64,000 nt of DNA from Macrophomina tecta (Eukaryota > Ascomycota > Dothideomycetes > Botryosphaeriales > Botryosphaeriaceae). The position numbers were made by a program, and so were the translations under genes. This document shows positions 31,399 through 43,694 of this stretch, piece after piece. The DNA lies in contig JAKSGN010000033.1 of assembly GCA_024180945.1 (NCBI GenBank), forward strand, positions 1,612,001 through 1,676,000. The letters run 5' to 3'. A model generated the notes under the pieces. The model ran no database searches, was not told the DNA's origin, and saw nothing but the letters and a program-made list of their open reading frames with translations. Position 1 is the stretch's first letter; the number at the start of each line of letters is the position of its first letter.

Positions 31399-34300
31399 AT
31401 GTCCGACGTCCAGCTGTACTTGTTCGAGTTCTCCAGGAACAAGGACGAGGCGGCGCGGATTGCGGCCCAGACGGCTGAGCGTACGGCCCCCACCTGCCCT
31501 CTATCCTCCACTGACGTCAAAGCACGAGCTGACTCCCGCCAGGCCTGGAGAGCAGAAAGCTCAAGCTTCTTGAGTTGATAGAGTCTCTCGGGGAGTTCCT
31601 CAATAGCGATGACGGCCCAACAAGATCCAAGGGTACGCCTGTCACGAAATGTTTTACTCAGGGCTTTTGCTGATTTTGCTAGCCATGGCCTATCTGGCCG
31701 ACGTTCTCTCGGCTACGCCACCCAAGGTCTTCACCCGCCAGCACAGTACGTTCGAACTTTTTTTTTTTTTTTGCCTCGAAACCTTCATTCCTTTAAAGCG
31801 GATGCTGCAGTCATGTGCTCTGCATTGAGCTCTAGCCCTGTTCTCTGTATTTCTTGTAATTTCTTTCCTCGAATCCAATGCTGACTCTCGAAGGAAACCT
31901 GCTCTGCGACTTCATCTTGTCCCGCATTGCCGATGACAACGAGGGCATTGGGTCGTCTGCCAAGGCTCTCATGGCCCTAGAGGAGCGTGGAGCTTGGGAG
32001 AAGGAAAGGGCTGCCACAATCCTTTCGTCACTAGTCGACAACACCCATCCACTTCGCCAGTTCAAGCTTCAGAGCGAGCGCTACTCTGTGCTCCGCCTGA
32101 TAGATATGCTTATGGCAAAGTACAGAGAAGGTAAGAAAAGCCAAGCGTGACAAGGACCCGCAAACTCACATGAACAGCGGTCCAAAGTGTACATGAGGCT
32201 CAACCCGATTTCCTCTCCCGCTTCATTTCGTATTTTGATGGAGAGAAGGACCCGCGGAACCTGATGGTGGTGTTCTCCATTCTCAAGGTCCCAATGACGG
32301 AGTGGAACATTGGTGCAGACGCCCAGGTGAGTGTCAGTGGCTGCGGTCGCCAACCCAGTGCTCTCCAGCTCCCCGCCATGGCACAATGCGTGGCTGATTG
32401 ATCCAAGGACCTGTTTGACGCCGTTTTCAACTACTTCCCAATAACTTTCAGGCCCCCGCCGGAAGACCCATACGGAATCACCGCTCAGCACCTCAAGGAT
32501 CGGTTACGGGAATGCATCGCGTCAACAGCAGACTTTGCCCCTTACTCCTTCCCTGCTCTGCTCGACAAACTCGACTCGACATCTATCAACACAAAGGTAA
32601 TAGTCTTGAAATCCATGCTTATACTCAGCTGATGGCAACCAGAGAGATGTGCTGCAAACCCTGACTGCCTGCATCCACGAATACGGTCCACGTACAGTGT
32701 CATTGTACGCCGTAACTTTATGGGATGCACTAAAATTTGAGATCTTGAGTGCCCAAGAGGAGGACCTCGCCGAGGAAGCGTTGAAGGGGCTTGCTGAGAT
32801 TGCAAGACAGCTGTCGCAGAACACCGCCGGTTCTCTAAACGCTTACATTAAACCAATCACAAAAGAATGCAATGAACATCTGGAGGATGCGCCAACGAAG
32901 CAGTCAGCGTCTTCCGGTAGGATATTGCATGCTATATCAAAAGTTTCTCCGGAAGTCGAGGACTTGGTTTTGAGTGCAGTCCTGCCGAACATCTTCACAC
33001 TGTATCAGACCGGCGACACAATGGCCAAGAGGAGAGGCCTCATTGAGGTCCTTGTCGAGCTCCTACGAGCAGATATCGCAGTGCACGGAGAATGGCGACT
33101 TGTCGATAGCGAAGTTGTCCACCCTGGTCCCCGAACACCCGATAGTGGTCTTCTCAGATTCCGGGATCAAGCCTTGGAGATCATGAGCAATGGCCTGGCC
33201 ACGGCGCCGATCAAGGAGGTCTCCTTCCGCCTTGCGGCGCTCAATGGCCTCCTTCAACTCACCAAGGCCAGACTGGTCCTCAACGACGATGACATAGCCA
33301 AGGTAATCTCAGTCTTCGACGATATAGTCATCTCAGAGGAGTCTTACGGCAAGGACGAAGTTAAAGCAGCCGCCGTTGCCGGCCTGGTTGAGATCGCCCA
33401 TCAGAAGCCCCAACTCGTCATCGACAAGGCGTTCCCGGCTTTCATGGCGGAATTACCAGATAAGGATATTGAGGGGTCAGACTCATATGTCCTCGTTCTA
33501 GAAGCTTTCGCGAAGCTGGCGACCGAGGAACAGATCTTCCCAACTGTTGTTCTACGCTTGAAAAACAAGTGCAATGCGGCCATACAACAAGGTGCATCGG
33601 AGAAGTACATCATTGCGCTACTCTCGGCAAAGCTGTTCGCATTCTCGCAAGGTGCGGCAAAGCTCGAAGGTACGGCCGACTCTTGTCCTTACTACGACGA
33701 CATCATTCTTTCTCTACTTTCTGAGGTTTCTGGTCCGGAGGCTTCACCTTTCAACAACGAAATTGCTCTCGATATAATAGGACGGTTGTTGAACACCATT
33801 TTACGCCAACAAAATTCGGCTTTCCAGAAGGACAAGGTGGCTCCCGAGACTTACACCCTGCATTCGGGTGAATCACTGGAGAGTGTGCCTCCGTTTAGCA
33901 CGGCTACATTTCAAGAACGACGAAAAAGGATTGTTCTTTCTACACATATTCTGGCGGCCCTTCGGCGCGATGCAACGCCCATTCCGGATACCACGGAGCT
34001 TCTTACAGCGCTGATGAATTTTGCGGCACTCGAAGACCTTTCGCCGCGAGTTCGCTTAGCAACGAACTCCCAGATATCTCTCGTCGTTAATAAGTTCATC
34101 CCGTCCTCTGAGCTGAAGGACGCCATGACTAGCATATTCTTTGAGCCCCAACAGCTTCTCTCTACAGAGAAGCTTGATGAAAAGACGATCCGTGTCATAT
34201 TTGCGATCATCAAAGGTCTAGTCCTCCGCAATGCTCCCATCCTGAACACCGTCCTACCATCACTCCTTGATCTTCTCAAGGACCCCAAGCATGGTCTTAC

Positions 34301-34973
34301 AGTTGCGCGCGGATTCGCGAGCATTCTGGCACCAGATGACATTCTCACAAAAGAAAATCACTGCACGATCTCTGGTCTCCATAAGCAGAAGACATTCAAC
34401 CTGCTCGTCCCCGCCATTGCGTCGTCCTTCAGAAGTGCCGACCCTGCGACCAAGACTAACTACCTCATCGGCCTCTCTGGTATTCTGCGCTGGGTCCCGT
34501 ACGCCGTCATCGAGCCGGAGCTACCTCAGCTTACGCCACTGCTGCTCCAATGCCTCGACCTACAGCAGTCGCAGGCTCCGCCCGGTCAACAGGAGCAATT
34601 TGACAATGTTAAAAGGGCCACCGTCGATACGCTCATTGCCGTCTTGAGCCACGAACCCAAAACACTCGAAGAGCACGCCGCAAGCTTGATTACACGGCTC
34701 CTGAATACAGCGACCGCGGATTCGGCGAAGAGCAAGGCCGTGCCCGTCACTTCATCGGCTACTAACAGCCCAGCTCTCCGTGCCGTGGCGCTCAAGTGCC
34801 TTGGTCTCATTCCAGAGAGGCTGCGCGGGGAGGTATTACTACCGTTCAAGCGCCAAGTGGTTAAGAAGCTGACTGCGGCGCTGGACGATTCCAAGAGAGC
34901 GGTCAGGTTGGAGGCGGTCAAGTGTAGAGGAGCTTGGTTGGGGATGGATGAGGTGGATGAGGACGATGAGTGA
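31399..34973 (+). CDS. MMS19: MMS19/Met18-like cytosolic Fe-S targeting factor
   Basis: Seven exons by my reading: 31399-31480, 31543-31632, 31683-31745, 31894-32130, 32178-32326, 32408-32596 and 32643-34973, giving 1046 residues in continuous phase. The start reads [20 protein letters not shown]. Family signatures: [50 protein letters not shown], and HEAT repeats to the end, closing with [20 protein letters not shown]. The intron between exons 3 and 4 (148 nt) is the longest in the gene and holds a T homopolymer. MMS19 is the scaffold of the CIA targeting complex, handing 4Fe-4S clusters to DNA polymerases, helicases such as XPD and primase, which explains its DNA-repair phenotypes. Convergent with the alcohol dehydrogenase. 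Confidence 0.92.
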
Positions 34974-35732
34974 GAGCAGTCCTCAATGGAGGTCATCATG
35001 ATGATGGACATGCTACTTTTTTTTGCAATGAGAAGAATGTCTGAGACCAGCATATCGAAGTTGTTCGAGTGGATGACTATGGATGTCTGGGGTTCTGATC
35101 GAGTGGACCGTAACTTAGCGAATGATATTAGAGCAGATATGGGGGGCAATTGCATTCACGGTTTTGGCTCAGCGACCATTTAGATAGACTGTTCTCCATT
35201 GCTCTTTGGAAAAAGGTTGTGCGTCCGGGAGCAGGGTGCCGACGGAAGGATGAAGTGAAAGCTGCCCGGTTTGGCAAATGGAACAGGCCATGAAGCACAT
35301 GAAAGAGTCGGCCAGCATTCGTTCAATAAACTCCCAATGAAACCCTGTCCCCAGAGCAATACTTCCCAATGCGATAATAAGCCCCGAGATAGAAGGACGC
35401 ATGAGGTTAAAAAAAAAAAAGGCAGCCCCGGGAGACGCGGGGTACACGGATGCAGTAGACGGCGAAGCCCCTGCTCAGATGTATGCACGTCCGGCACTTC
35501 ACGACGGTAATTTGACAACAGACCAGGATAGGCGCAGAGTCCTGATAAAGTTTATATCGAATGAGGACATCGTCTCACCGCTTGCTGGAGCGCTCCTGCC
35601 AACTTGTATTCCTCATCAAGTTCATTCATTATCATGACTCTCTAGTTTCGCAACCCAAATCTATTTACAAGCCAGCGCCTCTATTCTGAACATTGTTTCG
35701 CCGCCAATTTGCTCCTTTTCCTGTTGTCGCAT
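34974..35732. other. Intergenic region between convergent genes
   Basis: The 3' flanks of MMS19 and the alcohol dehydrogenase. A minus-strand open frame at 35169-35447 has a hydrophobic segment but also an A-run-derived poly-Phe. I do not accept it as a gene. Confidence 0.45.
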
Positions 35733-36879
35733 TTACTCGGCGTGCTTCTCGTTAATCAGCACGTACCTGTACCTGGCCTTGCCGTCCTCCATGTCGACGA
35801 TGGCCTGGTTGGCATCCTTGAGCGAGCGCTCCTGGATCCAGGGCTTGACCTGCTGCTCGGCGGCGAGGTCGAGCATCTCCTTGATCTGGCCGGGAGGGCC
35901 GATGATGGAGCCGCCGATCTTGCAGCACTTGGCGATGAGGGCGAAGGCGTTGATCTGGGGCAGGGCGTCCTCGGGGGCGCCGACCTGGATGAAGGTGCCC
36001 TTGTAGCGCAGCAGGCTGAGGTAGCCCATGAGCGGCATCTTGGGCGAGGAGACGGTGGAGATGATGATGTCGAGCGAGTTGGCGTGCTTGGTCGCCCAGT
36101 CCGCGTCCTCGTCGGTGGCGATGAAGTCGTCGGCGCCCATCTGCTGGGCGTCGGCCTTCTTGGTGCCCGTCCGCGAGATGACGACGACCTTGTCGGCACC
36201 CAGCGCCTTGGCGAAGAGCACGCCGAAGTGGCCTAGGCCGCCGAGGCCGACGATGCCGACCTTCTTGCCCGGGCCGGCGCCCTCGCGCTTCAACGGGCTG
36301 TAGAGGGTGATGCCGGCGCACATCATCGGCGCGGCGTCCTTGGTGGGGATGCTGTCGGGGATCTTGAGCACGAAGTGGCCCGGCGTGCGGTTGTAGTTGG
36401 CGTAGCCGCCGTAGCTCTTGCTGCCGTCCGGGTACTTGGCGGCGTAGGTGCCGACCATGTTGGGGCAGTGGTTCTCCTCGCCGTCGGCGCAGGCCTCGCA
36501 GTCAGCCTTCAAGCAGGACGAGGCCTGGGCGCCGACACCGACACGGTCGCCCTCCTTGACGTGCTTGACGTTCTTTCCGACGCGGACAGCGCGGCCAATG
36601 ATCTCGTGGCCAACGACGGCCGGGTAGGGGGTTGCGCCCCAGCCTGAGGTTCCTAGTTAGAGGGGAAATGCCTGGGTTGGGGATGGGGTGGTTAAGGGCT
36701 TTGGGCTTACCGGAGCGGAGAGTGTGGATGTCGGAGCCACAGATACCGCAGGCCTGGATCTGGATGTCGACGTCATCCTCAGTCCAGGGCTTGGGCTCGT
36801 ACTCCTGCCACACCATCTTGCCCTTGGCGGCCTCTGGGTCCAGGGCGCACCAGCCCTCGAACTTGTAGTCGGTAGCCAT
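35733..36879 (-). CDS. NADP-dependent zinc alcohol dehydrogenase (Adh6/CAD type)
   Basis: Two exons, 36879-36711 and 36652-35733 (intron 58 nt), 362 residues. Catalytic zinc site: Cys in ACGICGSDIH and His-Glu in VVGHEIIG. Structural zinc site: four Cys in CLKADCEACADGEENHC. Coenzyme fold: GLGGLGHFGVLFAKALG, with SRTGTKK after the second strand; the Ser-Arg suggests binding of the NADP 2'-phosphate. Family members reduce aromatic and branched aldehydes in the cytosol. The high-GC third positions give long antisense open frames that are not genes. Confidence 0.92.
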
Positions 36880-37981
36880 AGTAATGTTTGCTGGATGGAC
36901 TGGGTGAAGGGGCTAGCGGGGTACGTGTTGGAGCTTGGGCGCAAGAGAGAGCTCGTGTGTCTGGAGCCAGGCGGCGGAGCGCGGGAGGCATGGTCATATA
37001 TAGCTCGACCTTCGAGAGGGTTCTGGGCATGAGGGGCTCCGTCGAGGGGTCAATTAGCAATGGCAAATAGGTCGACTCCGCTGTTAACTCCTAACAGCGG
37101 CGCTAGGGAGCATGGTGACGGTGACGGCCGGCAATGAGAGCGGATGGGATGCTGGCTATGGGCTCCTGCGTCATGGGCTCAAGCTTTTTGCCCTTAGCGC
37201 CGCCCCGTTGCCGGCTGCTCTCCGATTGCTCCCAACTCGCGGCAGCGCACGGCGAGATCTGCTGAGAGGGAGTCCCTCGCCGTCCTCTCTGTCCTTTCGG
37301 CGCCGGAGCTGCGCGTACCCAGCGAAAATAGACCCCCATCCGCCGCGCGCCCGGCCTTCTGTGGCGGTGTGTGCAGCGAGAAATAAGGAGATAGGCCGGC
37401 GCAGAACGTGTCCTCAACACACCCCTGCCGATCGGCGCAGTGGAGGAATGAAACGCTGCTGCCGGCAACGGGTGCGTCTGTGCTGCCATCAAACTCTGTT
37501 ATCTCCGCTGTGTCCCGTCAGGCTGAGATCTCTGTCGAAGCATCCACGATGTGGCAAGAGAAGACCGCCAGCATCCTCTTACGTCAGCCGAGCCACAGGT
37601 AGAGATAGAGGAGGGCCTAGTCGCCTGCCGTATCGTGGAAATCCGTTTGCTGCATAGCTTTTCGGCCGTGGCTTTTCCTCGGGCGTCTGGAGCGTCCCTC
37701 TCCAACGCCGCCATGACAGATACCATTGGTCCAAAAGCGGACTTGTGGCCTTCTAACCGCAGGCACGACGACGGGCTGAGCGATGGCAGAGAAGGGGAGG
37801 CCTGTGATGCGTCAGCCAGCGTTGGGATGATGAGCCGTATGCGCGTCATCTCTCAGCCTGATTTGGCGGAGGATTTTCAGGCCACACGGGGACCTGATGA
37901 CTGCCTCCCCTTGTCCCGCCCTGCCGTTGCGGTCCGCTGCGCTGGCGCGCTGGAGGCGCTGCCGGCATGCGGCTACTTTTA
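36880..37981. other. Intergenic region left of the transposon
   Basis: The promoter of the alcohol dehydrogenase and the flank of the Tc1-like element. A plus-strand frame at 37551-38108 runs into the transposon end, lacks domain signals and is probably chance. Confidence 0.45.
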
Positions 37982-38011
37982 CCGCACCCGTGCAAAAGTC
38001 AGGGCGCACGG
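37982..38011 (+). repeat. Left terminal inverted repeat
   Basis: Begins CCGCACCCGTGCAAAAGTCA and is identical over 30 bp to the reverse complement of 39261-39290. Confidence 0.95.
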
Positions 38012-38115
38012 CCAAGGCGCTAATTATCCTGCCACCAACACCAATACTTTGGAGTCGTATTATTCAACAAGGAGTTGCTCAAATGCAGTAAGAGTTGATT
38101 CTTTATAAAGCTAGG

Positions 38116-39202
38116 CTACCAGCGAGTTTGATAGCCACCAGCTTGAATAACATCTACAAGCCGTTGTGGCATACTTTTACAAAGCGCTTTAAGGCTTGGT
38201 TTTTCCACCAATGCGTATGCCCTAGGTAACCACTCAGCTAGTAATGCCTCCACGCGCTCAGGATTCTTCTCAAGCTCAATAAATGGCGCAATCTCTTGAA
38301 GCTTCATCTTTAGTGGCCACCAAAGGTATTCCTGGAGGTTCAGATCAGGCGAATATGGGGGTGAGTAATGCACCTAATTTGGTGATCACGCAGCCATTTC
38401 TTCACCCGGTTCGCCCGATGAATACCAGCACCATCTTGTAACCAGTACATACCATAGTCGTAGTTTCTTGGCACCTGTTCCTCCAGTACTTTGATATAGG
38501 ATTTGGCAGTATAGCCTTGCCTAGGAGAGTCCAAATCACGCTCCATAACGTGTAAATCAGACACCCCTAGCTGGCCTGAAAAGCCACCCCATACCATACA
38601 TCTTGCCTTCTTGCCAAGTGGCCGTGTATTAAGCCGGCTTTGGTCCCACTTTTGCTGGCCAGGCGTACGGAAAACCCAGCTTGGTGCGTGGCCAGAGCCC
38701 TGCTCAACTGAGCACTCATCACCGAACGTAACCCTCATCCACCATCTCCAGCTCTTATACCGGTATTTCTTTGCATATTGGTACCGAATGCGGGCATTCG
38801 CTTGAGAGATCCAAGGCCGATTCTTTGCACGCCATTTGGTAATATGGTTCTTGCGTAGAATACGCCTGAGCGTATCTTTATGGATAGATAACTGGAGTTG
38901 CTTAATCACCTGGCTGTGCTTAAGTTTTGGGAACCGGTTAACAAAACGAATAATCTGGCGCTCCGTGCGAAGGCTGACTTTGGGGGACGGCCAGTACGAG
39001 GTGTTAGATCAATCTGGCCAGTCGTATTGTAGTGGTTGATGCAGCTCCTAATTGCGTGTTCTGAGAAGCGAGTCTCACGGGCAATTTGACGCCCAGATTT
39101 ACCATCTTGCGATTGTGTAATAACCGAAACTCGTTGATCATGTGAAAGCTGATGCCTTTGCCTAGCATTGCCTGAAATTTCGCGTCCAAAGATGCGCTGC
39201 AT
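38116..39202 (-). pseudogene. Tc1-like transposase, two single-base frame breaks
   Basis: Starts MQRIFGREISGN. The N-terminal helix-turn-helix region (DGKSGRQIARETRFSEHAI) is followed by the linker TPRTGRPPK and the DDE domain, with Asp in VTFGDECSV, Asp in WLQDGAGIH and Glu in SPDLNLQEYLW, so the catalytic triad is preserved. The frame breaks at 38982-38986 and again at 38357-38361; both are runs of five C on the coding strand. In each case one more C would restore the family motif (GRPPKVS and HPPYSPDLN). The whole would be about 360 residues, a normal length. It is either an inactive copy or an intact one with homopolymer errors in the assembly. Confidence 0.9.
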
Positions 39203-39260
39203 GGTGGTGTAATGAGGCAAGGGATGAAGAGGGTACGTTGTTGTTTTGACTCGTGCACGT

Positions 39261-39290
39261 CCGTGCGCCCTGACTTTTGCACGGGTGCGG
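39261..39290 (-). repeat. Right terminal inverted repeat
   Basis: Reverse complement matches the left end over all 30 bp. Identity stops abruptly after that. Confidence 0.95.
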
Positions 39291-39985
39291 TATACGGTCA
39301 CTTTAAGGTTCTGACACCCTCATGTCCCAATGTCATCACATGCGACCCGCCCGCTGATCCAGCTGATCCTCCAACGCTCCAAGGCTCTACTTGCAGTTTC
39401 CTCGGAGAATTGCACCTCGGTTCCAAGCCACATGCCGCGCCATCAGCAGGCCTGCGCCATGGCCTACCTGGGAACGTCAGCTTGTCGCGCTTACGTACGA
39501 CTGTCAAGAAGTGAACCAATCCATTTCGCAGACAACGAGCCGAAAACGCTCATCATCTTCTCATCGACAATTCTATACTAATCAATTCAAGCCGTGCCCT
39601 ACAGGCCAGAGTCTCCTCCGCCTCGGGGCAGGTCTTGGGGTATCGCGTAACACACAGCAAAGACGGCCGTGTCGTATGTAGCCCCCCCTCCCGCTGCATA
39701 ATAGACAATAAGGAATATGAGCGACTGTGTACGTGTGCTGTGGAGAATATGAACAGGGTTTTGGCCAGCTCCCTTAACTGCGTCAAAAAGCAATGTCCCA
39801 AAACGCCTGTCCCGCATGCGGCTTGCTTTTGATATTATCTCCTCAGATCGCAGCCCAGATTATATCACCGCTGATGAATTCCGAGAAACGCCGGATTGTA
39901 TCGTTGTGCGCCGCACATACGCCAGATCTATGCAAATGTGAAAAAACAATAAGTCCCGCTCTCAGAGCATTCGCATTCGGGAAAC
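39291..39985. other. Intergenic region right of the transposon
   Basis: The 3' flank of the vezatin-like gene. No gene seen. Confidence 0.5.
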
Positions 39986-42097
39986 TCAATAGGACGATAC
40001 CCTTCCGCCATACGTCGCCGGACGCGGCTTCTTCTGGCCCGGCCTCAGGCTGATGACCGACTCGAGCTCCCGCAACATGCTCGTGTTCGCCTCGCGCTGT
40101 TCCCGCAGTGCCGCATGCCGAACACGGTCTTCCTGGATTTTGGCCATGCGCTCCTCACGCGTCATAGACATGCGCGTGCGAGGCATGGCGATGGCTTCGA
40201 AAATCTCTTCGTCGGATCCGCTATTCGACGCAGCAGAAGAGCTGGAGTTTCGGTTACTGGAGAAAGGAACTTCACCGTTGAGCGCCCGTAGAGCGTCGCC
40301 AGGACTCCCGGCCTCATCCACCACCGTGAGTCCGCCCAAGCTCGGCACTGGCGAACGCAGCCCACCATTCGAAGACGCTTGCGAAATCCGACGCTCCTGC
40401 CTGTCGATATTGAGCGCCAACGATGTCTTACCTGCCTCCCAGGCTTGCACCAGGTTCTTCAGGTCGGCGCCGATCGAATCGTACTGAGCCATCAGCGTCG
40501 AGCCAAGTTCGCTTACTTCGGCCGATTCTTCCAAGCTCTTGTTTGATTCTTCACGCAGGATCTGCATCTTCGCCTGCAAACCGCGGATCCCCTGCGATAG
40601 TGCGCTCATCTGCCGAACTGAGGCGCGGATCTTCTCCTTTCCGGGCGTCGACGGCGCTTTCGGCTGCGGGGAAGGCATCACGAATTCTGCAGGGATTAGC
40701 TTGCTTCAAGCTCGGCTGGGGTCTGGACGCCCTTACGTTCTTCTTCCCCAAGGATGCGCGTCAATTTCTCGCACCATTTCCCAGACAGGTCTGTAAGACG
40801 CTCCATGGCATCAATTGCCGGGCGCCAGCGCGCAAAGTCCTCCCTGTCACCGTCTGCTTCGAGAGCCAGAAGCGAGCAGAGGAAAATCCTGCGCAGCGTA
40901 ACGATGCGGTACTGCCAGATGCGCAGAGCCTTCAAGGTTTCGCCATCTTCGAACTCGTCCTCCGAGTATCCAAGCGCGGCTTCTTGCATGTCTTGGGATG
41001 TGATGTCGTAGACATCAAGATATCTCTCAAGATCGTCTGGCTCCACCAGAGCGCGCAGGGTGGCGCATTCATCGGCAAAAGCAGGAAGAGTTGCAGCAAA
41101 TGCGCTGCGCAGACTGCGCCGCAAACGGGCACATCGCCTGATCTGCCCCTTGTCGTCGAGCCTTGTGATGGGCGGCATGGGCGTGCTTCTGAATGGACAT
41201 CAGTCTAGAAACCTGCGGGAGAAGACTGCACGTCTTACAGTCGATAGCCTCGGGACACCAGCTCGACTTCCTGAATCAGCATCAGGGCTGAGCAAGTCGA
41301 TGTATCGAAAGCTTGCAGATTGGACACAAGGGCGGACGCTGCGGCAACCGCGCGATGTCTTAGATTCTGCAGCCACTGCCGTTTTGCGTGCGCATACGCA
41401 ACCGTCAGACCGACAGCGGTGGCCATAACCACGACGAATAGTCTGCTCTTGTTGAAGCCTCCCTGCTTCGACTCGCGGGCCCAATGGAGTAATGATACGA
41501 CGACGAACGCCCCCACACCGGTAGCGGCGGCTCCAGAGACATTTATAGAGCCGCCCTTGTACTCCACTGCCTGTGGGGGGCCGTTTGGAGGCCCGGACGG
41601 CACCTTGAACGCTGTTTGGCCGGAGTGTTCGCTGAGGAGCTGCGAGGATACGACGGTGAATCGGAAGTGCTCGAGGAAACGGGTGTTGTCGGCGCTGCCC
41701 AGTCGGGAATTGAGGGCACGCTGGGCAAGATGTCAGCGGCTTGGATATAGAGGGCGGTGGGGGCGGTGAGGGTGCTTACAGAGTAGGCACTCTGGATGCG
41801 GTGGACGGAGTTTCGATTGGGCAGCTTGAGGGGGCGCGGGAGCTTTTTGCGCAGCTTCGACTGGAGCGTTGAGGGGCCGCGCGGGGCAAAAGACGATGAT
41901 GTTGGCTCCTGGCTGCTCTCGGTGTCCACGGATGCCACCCAGGCAGGCTCACCGGTACCCTCTCCTACGGCGAGCGTTAGCCGAAGCCGCTGTGACTCTT
42001 CTTCAGACATGACGCAAATCGCAGGCGTGCAAGCGCGGGCTGACGCACCCTCGAGGTACGCCGCTAGAGGCGAGTCTTCGTATATGATGTTTTCCAT
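39986..42097 (-). CDS. Vezatin/Inp2-like peroxisomal myosin-binding protein
   Basis: Four exons: 42097-41780, 41720-41239, 41188-40737 and 40686-39986, giving 650 residues; introns 59, 50 and 50 nt. The start MENIIYEDSPLAAYLEG is followed by a basic linker (KLRKKLPRPLKLP). Two membrane segments (ATGVGAFVVVSLLHW and SRLFVVVMATAVGLTVAY) precede a conserved helical domain (SRGYRLSTPMPPITRLDDKG, then DLERYLDVYDITSQDMQEAA), and the C-terminus is a charged coiled coil with a Ser-rich insert. This matches the fungal family annotated as myosin-binding motif of peroxisomes (vezatin domain). Members anchor class V myosin at peroxisomes for inheritance or motility. Confidence 0.8.
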
Positions 42098-43694
42098 GGC
42101 GAGCAGGCACCGGACATGCTTAGCGGACCGGCGGCTGAGGTCTGGATCCCGTTGGTGGACGGCGAACGTTGGGGTCGGCGCGTGACGTCGTGCGGCGGGA
42201 TGTTTCGATCAGACGCGGCGCATGCTGATTCAGAGGAGCGAGAGGCGCGCAGCTGCAGGGCGATGCAGGATGGTGTTTCGAGAGGGCCGGCGCAGCATAG
42301 GGGATGATGCTGGAGGCGGCGGCGGACGTCTCATTCCACGCGGTTTGCCCGGGCCCTTTCGCGAGCCCGCAAGCGCGCATCTCTCATGCAGGTAGCGCAG
42401 AGCCTGGGGCGGGCGCGAGCGAGCACTGCCGCTCCGGGCCAGCCAGCCAAGCCAAGCCAAACACCGCAGCGCCCAGGATCCGTCCACCGCAGCAGGGGGC
42501 CTGCGTGCTCCCGAAACCCGCGAGTCGACTTCTCTCTTCGTCAGCGCCCCGTTCGATTCAATCCCCGGCCGACCTTCCGCACTGCCCGCGACCAAACACG
42601 CGCTTTCGACAACCTGCGCGCCCTTGTCTGACAAATTGCGCCCAACCAACCCGCGTCCTGACCGCAATTCGCACCGTGACTAACCGCCCGCCGACCGCCT
42701 CGGCATCGGCGGCACCGTCGTCGTCGTCGTCGTCGTCGCCGTCAAGCGCCGCTGCTGCTGCTGCAACTCAGCATCAAGCCGGCATGCCTGTTCCCTCAGC
42801 GGAGCCTCCGCCCTAGACGCCGGGCAGCGCTCCCTGGTGCGCGCTGCTATACTTTGCCGCTTACTCTGTTCTTCTCTGGCCCCGAAGTCTGCTATGTTCT
42901 CATTGCGCTTCAGGTGCTCCGGGCGGCCAGGCAGGAGCTTGCGTCAACCCCAACATGGCAGACCAGACTTCACGCCCGGTAGCACCGGTAGCACCGGCTT
43001 CACCTCGACATAGCCCCGATGGAGGACCACGTCTCCTCCCTTACGCCTAGCCTTTCCGTCGCGGGCCACCCTAACCTTCTGTAAAAAGAACCCATATGAT
43101 GCCGCTGAGCTCTTGGCACCTCCGCCAAGCATCGCAGGCTAGGCAGGACGTCGAGCGGTGCCCACCAATGCAGGTCCTGCTTATCACCGCCCTCGGCACC
43201 CCGGCGAAGCCTTCTTCGATCTTGAACAGCTCGCCACGCGACGCCGCCAACTACTGTCAGCCCTAAATCTCAATGACGCCGGTGACCGTTGCTCCGGAGC
43301 CTGCGGCTCGCGGTGGGCCCATCCGACGGATAGCTCCCGTTGACAATACGCTTCCGACGCAGGACTCAAGGGTCAACTGCCGCAGATCCTTGAACGCTAT
43401 GCCAATTTAACCCATTGAAACGAGGTAGCAAAGCCCCACGGCGAGGTCAGCTGCTTGTCAATCAAGATACATCCAGGCTTGTCATTCCCCGTGGGATTGG
43501 ACATATACCATCCAAACAGATCCGCTCCGCCCTCGTCTTCTATGCACCTTGTCAGAATCGGTTTGCTCTCTTTGCCATCCCTATCCTCTGTAACCTCGAT
43601 CTCACCCAACCTTTTGCCTCTATCAGTGAAGACCTAAAGTGGCATTCGCCGCTCAGAGAAGGCTCCAAGAGTTTATATCTTACCACCGGCGGCC
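42098..43694. other. Intergenic region between divergent genes
   Basis: About 1.6 kb of GC-rich sequence with several short open frames. A CGT/GTC trinucleotide run lies near 42717-42740, followed by GCT repeats. The plus-strand frame at 42304-42816 is low-complexity (poly-Ser, poly-Ala) and I do not count it as a gene. Confidence 0.45.

Larger units (their letters stand above)
37982..39290 (-). mobile_element. Tc1-like DNA transposon, 1309 bp
   Basis: Bounded by perfect 30-bp terminal inverted repeats and flanked on both sides by the dinucleotide TA (37980-37981 and 39291-39292), the target duplication of Tc1/mariner elements. It contains one transposase gene on the minus strand. The identity of the two ends argues for recent insertion. 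It lies between the alcohol dehydrogenase promoter and the vezatin-like gene and interrupts no recognised gene. Confidence 0.92.

Noticed and set aside
35169..35447. 92-codon minus-strand frame with a hydrophobic segment
   Set aside because: Contains a Phe run from an A homopolymer, lies in the gap between convergent genes, and shows no family or signal-peptide logic.
35709..36303. Long plus-strand open frames over the alcohol dehydrogenase
   Set aside because: Shadows of a high-GC3 gene; Val/Leu/Gly-rich without domains.
37551..38108. 185-codon plus-strand frame crossing the left transposon end
   Set aside because: It runs across the insertion boundary, so it cannot be an old gene, and it lacks any domain.
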